A stretch of DNA of 64,000 bases, from the NCBI GenBank assembly GCA_002102555.1, contig MCFL01000033.1, forward strand, positions 1 to 64,000, in the 5' to 3' direction. Position numbers and translations under genes: made by a program. This document shows positions 59,598 through 64,000 of the stretch, one piece after another. A model generated the notes under the pieces. That model searched no databases. It saw only the letters and a program-made list of their open reading frames with translations, and was not told where the DNA came from. The DNA comes from Catenaria anguillulae PL171 (taxonomy: Eukaryota > Blastocladiomycota > Blastocladiomycetes > Blastocladiales > Catenariaceae). How positions within the stretch are numbered: the first letter of the stretch is position 1; each line of letters begins with the position of its first letter.

Positions 59598-60633
59598 ATG
59601 AAGTTCCTTGGCCTTCTCTCTCTCGCGACCGCGTTGGTTGCCACTGTTTCCGCCGCTCCCCTTGGTTCGTGATTCTCTCGGTTCCCACTCACTCACTCAC
59701 ATCACATATATACTCACTCAATTTCCCACAACCGCTTACAGAGAAGCGTGCCTCGTCGACCTGCCTCGCCACCATGACTGGCATGACCATCATGGACTGC
59801 CACTGCAGGGCCGACTGCACCCTCACGGGCCGCTGCTGCGACGACTATGCCGAATTTGCTGCTCGCACCCAGCAAGCTGTTGCTACCTCGCGCTCTGGTA
59901 TCGCCGCTGTGCGCCCCAATGGTGGCCGTGTCCCCGAGTTCCACAAGACCGAAGTGGTCATGACGCCAACACTCGCGGCCCGACCAAGGGCTCTGCCCTT
60001 GTGACTGTGCGTCACTGCCTGTTCGAAGATGTTGCCAAGTCGCGCAAGCCCACCCCGACCAACCCGATCGTGCTCCCCGTCGAGCCCAAGTGGGAAGTCC
60101 GCGAGTGCACTGAGGGCTACGATGTGTTTGCCGTCAACCAGTCTGGCGCCATGGTGCCCTTCACCCAGGCCGTCAAGGTTCCCGCCAAGGTCCGTGCCGC
60201 GTTTGGCATTATGCCCAACAAGAACGACATTGAGATCTACCCTCGTCCCTCCGACACCTTCTTCTACGTTGAACTCTCGGGTGCCGATGCCATCAACGCC
60301 GCCAAGGTTGCCATGACCCGCGACGATCTCACGACCGGTTTCTCTGCCAAGTTGCCCAAGAAGCCCGCGGGTAAGGCTCCCTTTGACCCGACGTTTGGCC
60401 GCAACTGGGCCGTGTCGTCGCCCACCTTCAACCTCGTTGAGCCCCATGTTGCCGTGATTCCCGAGTCGGATGTGACCCCGTACGACTTGCAGCGCAACTA
60501 TGCCGAGGTTGCCAAGAACGCCAACTATGCTGTGTCGAGCACCAAGATTGTGCTCCGCAAGGTGTGGGACGGCAAGAAGTGGGTCGATGTCATCAACGAG
60601 GACGGTTTGCGTCAGGTCATGACCGGCTTCTAA
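59598..60633 (+). CDS. Secreted protein with a partial somatomedin-B-like motif
   Basis: Exon 1 from ATG 59598 encodes a signal peptide (MKFLGLLSLATALVATVSA). The intron runs from GTTCGT after CCCCTTG to CTTACAG before AGAAGCG; the join gives APLEKRASSTC, with a KR dibasic site typical of Kex2 processing. Next is CHCRADCTLTGRCCDDYAEF, the CxC...C....CC.DY core of a somatomedin-B domain, although outer cysteines of the eight-Cys fold are missing. At about 59964 the frame drops by one (GTCATGACGCC). The rest (RHCLFEDVAKS, VFAVNQSGAMVPF, YPRPSDTFFYVELSGAD, VLRKVWDGKKWVDVINEDG) is a compact beta-rich domain that I do not recognise. Ends at 60633. Codon bias is strong, so it may be an abundant secreted protein. 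Confidence 0.72.
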
Positions 60634-60876
60634 GGTGTTTATTGCGAGTCATGTTGTCGCCGCTATTGGGAGTGTCCTTTGCCTTTCTTTCTTTTCTGCT
60701 TCAAGTTGGTGTGGTGTGCTTGCGTGAAATCTTTGAACCGTGACTGTGTGTACTTTTCTCCCATGATCCTTCCTACCTACGTACTTTGGTTGACTGTTAC
60801 ATTGCAATGTACTCTGAAAATGTGATCTGGACTTGAATTCTTAGTTTCTACGAGGGTTGCTCATGTTCCCAAGAAA
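60634..60876. other. 3' flank of the secreted protein gene
   Basis: About 240 bp of T-rich sequence between the stop and the retroelement remnant. No gene seen. Confidence 0.4.
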
Positions 60877-61733
60877 GTGTTCGCATTGAGAATGTGGCGA
60901 GAGGGATTGAGCGATGCCAACGGTTTAGTCGAGCGTGTCATGGCTACTTTGCGCAACGGTACCGTATCCTATCTGCAAGACAAATCGATTGAGACACGCA
61001 CTTGTCCGCTTTGGCGTTTGCGTACAACACATCCATTTATGCGTCGTTGCACGAATCCATTCTTCCTCATGTTTGGAAGTGACACGATGACGCCTGTCGA
61101 CTTCATTCTCTAACAGTCCATGGACTCGTCCGTGCCCGTGTACACTGACATTGGCAAAGTCAACACCACCCGATCTCAACTCCTCATTGCCTTATCGCAA
61201 GCGTATGCGCTCGTGTCCCGTACTACTGGTCTCCGCCGTGTCGACTATGCATCCCGCCCGACTGTTGCCTTCAAGGTTGGTGTCCTGGTTGCCTTATACA
61301 CGCCCGTCCAGTCCAATGCCAAGAAACAAATCGCCAAGAAGTTGTCTCTAGCCTGGCAGTTCCCGTTCCGTGTCGTAAAGATTGTGTCGCCATCAACATA
61401 CGATTTGGTGCATGTTCCTGCTCGCAACCGCACGCACGCGTCCATCCATGTGTCTCGGTTGAAGCCGGTTGTTGCTCGGCCCGAGTGACCAACTTGGCGG
61501 AGGTTGTCAAGGTTGCTCCAATCGCTCCGGTTTCCGCCACATTCCCAAGAGCTCCATTGATCAGTACCGTGCCCGTCCGCGCCCGAACACTCTTGTTTCC
61601 GCTCTTGTCTCACCTACTGTTTCCGGCTCTTCTACGTGTCGTTCGCCACAAGCCCTTGTTTCATTCATGCTCTTCATGCGCTCGTGCACCATTTCCAAAC
61701 ATTCATTTCATTCATGTCCTTCATGCAATCTAG
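60877..61733 (+). mobile_element. Ty3/gypsy retrotransposon remnant: integrase C-terminal part
   Basis: Only the end of a pol gene is visible. SDANGLVERVMATLRN corresponds to the integrase NGxxERxxxTL region with the catalytic Glu. FAYNTSIYASLH and TNPFFLMFGSDTMTPVDF are the FAYN..H...PF.L.FG segment. LSLAWQFPFRVVKIVSPSTY then IHVSRLKPV is the GPF(R/K)V...L..IHVSxLKP end of gypsy integrases. Frames change at about 61003, 61040 and 61485. No reverse transcriptase, RNase H or protease lies upstream, and I find no LTR pair, so this is a 5'-truncated decayed copy. After the LKP motif a Pro/Ala-rich tail (VVKVAPIAPVSATFPRAPL) continues to about 61733. Confidence 0.8.
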
Positions 61734-62040
61734 TCTGTGTTGCCAGTGGAGAGGGGCGAACTTGACCATGCAGTCGATTCTGCGCCCTAGGTTGAGGAGT
61801 GGTGGACCCAATATCAGGTGAAATCCGCAGTCTACGGCAGGAATACTCCTGTTCTAGTAAAGGGTAGTTTGGGTGAGCATTCGTTTCTGTTTTCGCATGT
61901 GTAGAGTAGTGATTGCTTTCAAACATGGCTACATACACCACCAGAAATGCTAATCAATTGAAGAAAGCGGAGATCTCAGTACAATATCCAAGATCCCGAT
62001 GCACACACTCACACGGGCACGATAGGTACAACCCTTGCCA
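61734..62040. other. Intergenic region after the retroelement
   Basis: Possible residual retroelement 3' sequence or flank, without a recognisable LTR end, tract or gene. Confidence 0.3.
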
Positions 62041-64000
62041 CTACTTCTTCGCTTTGCCACCCTTACCACCCTTGCTCTTGCCGCCCTTTTGCACCTCACT
62101 CAACTGCGGCGCAAACACCTTGACCTGCGCCCGCATCGTCATGGTCCACTCTGGCTCGGGAATGGCCTTGATCAAAGCCGCCTCCCTTTCTGCAGCCTTG
62201 CTCTCGTCCTTTGTTGCGCCCGACCCGCCGGCGACAGCTGCAGCCTTTTGAAAAATTTGCACACACAGCTTTGCCGACTTGCCCTTCTTCATGGTCCCGG
62301 GCGTCAACTTAACCTTGTACTTGAAATTGTTTAGCGCAGCGTATGGCGCACACATGCACACGGCGTACTGCAAGCCGTCACCGACGCGCGGCATGCCTGT
62401 AAGCGAATCGACAAGATCGGAAATCTGATCGGCCGAATTTTCGGCATTGTTTGTTGCCATGGCCTCCTCATCGTCATCTTCGTCCTCATCCGCTGCACCG
62501 TCCGCCGTGGGACCGGCAGCCTCGCCTTGTGCCGCCGCACGTTCCGCGCGCTGCTGCTCGCGCATCTCGGCCTTGATGGCCGCCGCCGCCGCACGCTGCT
62601 CCTCGCGCAACCGCGTGACCTCGGCCTGCTGCTCCTTTTGCGCGGCCTTGCGCTTTTCCTTCTTGCCCTTGGGCTGCGGGCCTTGGTTGGACTTGAGTAG
62701 ATCCATGGCCAGCTCGCGGTCGTCGTCGGATTGGTCGGCGTACTTGGACTTTGCCTTTTTCAGCTTGCCCTTTTTGCCGCGGACGTTAGCGTTGGCCGGT
62801 TGCTGCTGCTGTTGAGTTTGCTGCTTGGATTTCTTGGTGGCAGGTACGGGTGGGGAGTAGGCTGGTCTCGGCTGGCGGACGTGGGGCGTGAGGTCGACTC
62901 GGAGTCGGTGGCAGCGGATCCGGCGGCGGCGGCTTTCTTGAGACGACGGCGTTCGGCGGCGCTGATGCGACCGCGCTTGCCTTTGCCCTCGTCTTGACCT
63001 TGGGTTGTGGAGGCAGTATCGCCATCTTCGGCCTCGTCAACGTCGGGGATGTCGTTGGACTGGACTTTGGCGACTTGGTCTTTGGTGTTTGACGCTTCTC
63101 GATCGTTCTCTGCGACGGCGTCAGAGTCAGAGTCCTCATCGAGCATGAGCTGCTCGAGTTGCGCCATGAGCGACGGTTGAGGGGCTGGTTGATTCTGCTC
63201 CGTATCATGCGCGTCTTCTCCCGCTGCCACATCCTCACCTTCCTCCTCTTGACCGACAGCGGACACGCCCGCTTCGGCATTGTCTGCCCCATCGTCACCT
63301 TGATCTTGCTCATCAAACTGCTCTTCCTCTTCCTCTTCCTCGCCACCTTGCCCGTCAACTCGACCGCTGCCACCGACCTGCGAGGTTTCGCCGGGCAACA
63401 TGCGCCTCGGCGCACGCTCGCCCTTGTGCGACTCGCGACTTTCCTCGTCCAAACGGAACACGATGCCCAATCCGTACACCAGTTGGCTGGGCGGGAGCAT
63501 GTTTTTGCGGCCGCGAATCATGAATGAACCCGTCGTCAGGTATTCGCCTGTCGGTGCCGATTTCGAAACTTGATGCCACCTGTGAGTTATGAAAAAAGCA
63601 AACCATCAGAGAAGGGCTCACGCAAGGGAGGAGAAATTGCGAAACAAAACAACGTACCAAACCCAATATGCGCTTGTGACGGTCTTGGAGTCCCAGGCCT
63701 TGCTCAAACACAGCGCCATGTTTCCCGCCTGCGCCAACGTCGAGGGCGGAATCTCGGGAAACCCTCCCGACGGATCCTTTGCCAGCTCCTTAGGCCCCAA
63801 GGCAGCCGGCTTGACCTTGTCCCCGTCACCGCCCGTGCTGGCCCCGCGCATGTTCTTGATAATGATAGACGGTGCACCATGCAAATCGCAATGAATGTAC
63901 ACGTCGCCCGGGCGCAAGTAGCGCTTGACCAGCAACTCGTTTTGATGCATGTCCCTACCGCCAATCACGAGGTACCCTTCGGACGACACAAACCAGTGGA
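62041..64000 (-). CDS. RQC2: Rqc2/NEMF (ribosome quality control), C-terminal part, runs off the window
   Basis: Binds stalled 60S-peptidyl-tRNA with the Ltn1 ligase and directs CAT-tailing. The window starts inside [62 protein letters not shown]. The intron 63580-63657 (GTACGT to CTCACAG) joins [20 protein letters not shown] to [19 protein letters not shown]. After an acidic linker ([14 protein letters not shown]) and the coiled-coil/basic region ([30 protein letters not shown]) comes the NFACT-C domain: [37 protein letters not shown]. It ends [15 protein letters not shown]. At about 62855 the frame drops by one; the corrected reading [17 protein letters not shown] is continuous. The N-terminal NFACT-N domain lies beyond 64000. 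Confidence 0.93.

Overview
The window looks like nuclear DNA of a zoosporic (flagellated) fungus, most likely from Blastocladiomycota. The genes carry short GT-AG introns (about 40-110 nt) and the base composition is GC-leaning. Fungal biosynthetic genes are present: an alpha-beta fused tryptophan synthase, TRP4, and CPA1 with an arginine-attenuator-type uORF. Two cilium/flagellum genes (ARMC2-like and CCDC87-like) and a class C receptor sit beside them. A divergent ankyrin-type protein with LDWW / LEWW repeats is, from memory, typical of Allomyces/Catenaria-type genomes. The phylum call is an inference from gene content, not from a marker tree.

Layout. 1-2.1 kb: divergent TAF2 (partial) and an RWDD1/Gir2-like gene. 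2.3-8.7 kb: an MFSD1-like transporter, an ARMC2-like axonemal gene and a TMEM97/EXPERA membrane protein. 10.3-20.7 kb: a large type I membrane protein of unknown function, a dipeptidyl aminopeptidase (DPP IV family), a tiny zinc-ribbon protein and an RPA34-like RNA polymerase I subunit. 21.3-32.5 kb: a CCDC87-like gene and a very long Cid1-type nucleotidyltransferase. 33.3-40.7 kb: a class C GPCR with a ligand-binding N-terminus and a PH-like tail, then an unrecognised gene. 41-50.6 kb: a cytochrome P450, glyoxalase II, CPA1 with its uORF, ERCC8/CSA and TRP4. 52.6-64 kb: TRP5, a tyrosine-rich repeat protein, the ankyrin-type protein, a secreted somatomedin-B-like protein, a Ty3/gypsy integrase remnant and the C-terminal half of Rqc2/NEMF.

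How the genes relate. TRP4 and TRP5 are divergent and CPA1 is about 4 kb from TRP4. All three have TGACTC/TGAGTC (Gcn4-type) motifs upstream, consistent with general amino-acid control. The two genes with highly-expressed-looking structure (repeat protein, secreted SMB-like protein) share an identical 16-bp element holding a TATA-like core.

Quality caveat. About half of the genes are interrupted by frame changes, and almost every one behaves as if a single base were missing (downstream frame = upstream frame minus one), often inside a homopolymer. Conserved and probably essential genes are affected (CPA1, Rqc2, glyoxalase II). I therefore read most breaks as uncorrected deletion errors of the assembly rather than pseudogenes. 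Spans are given for the whole gene; exon limits are given where I could resolve them.
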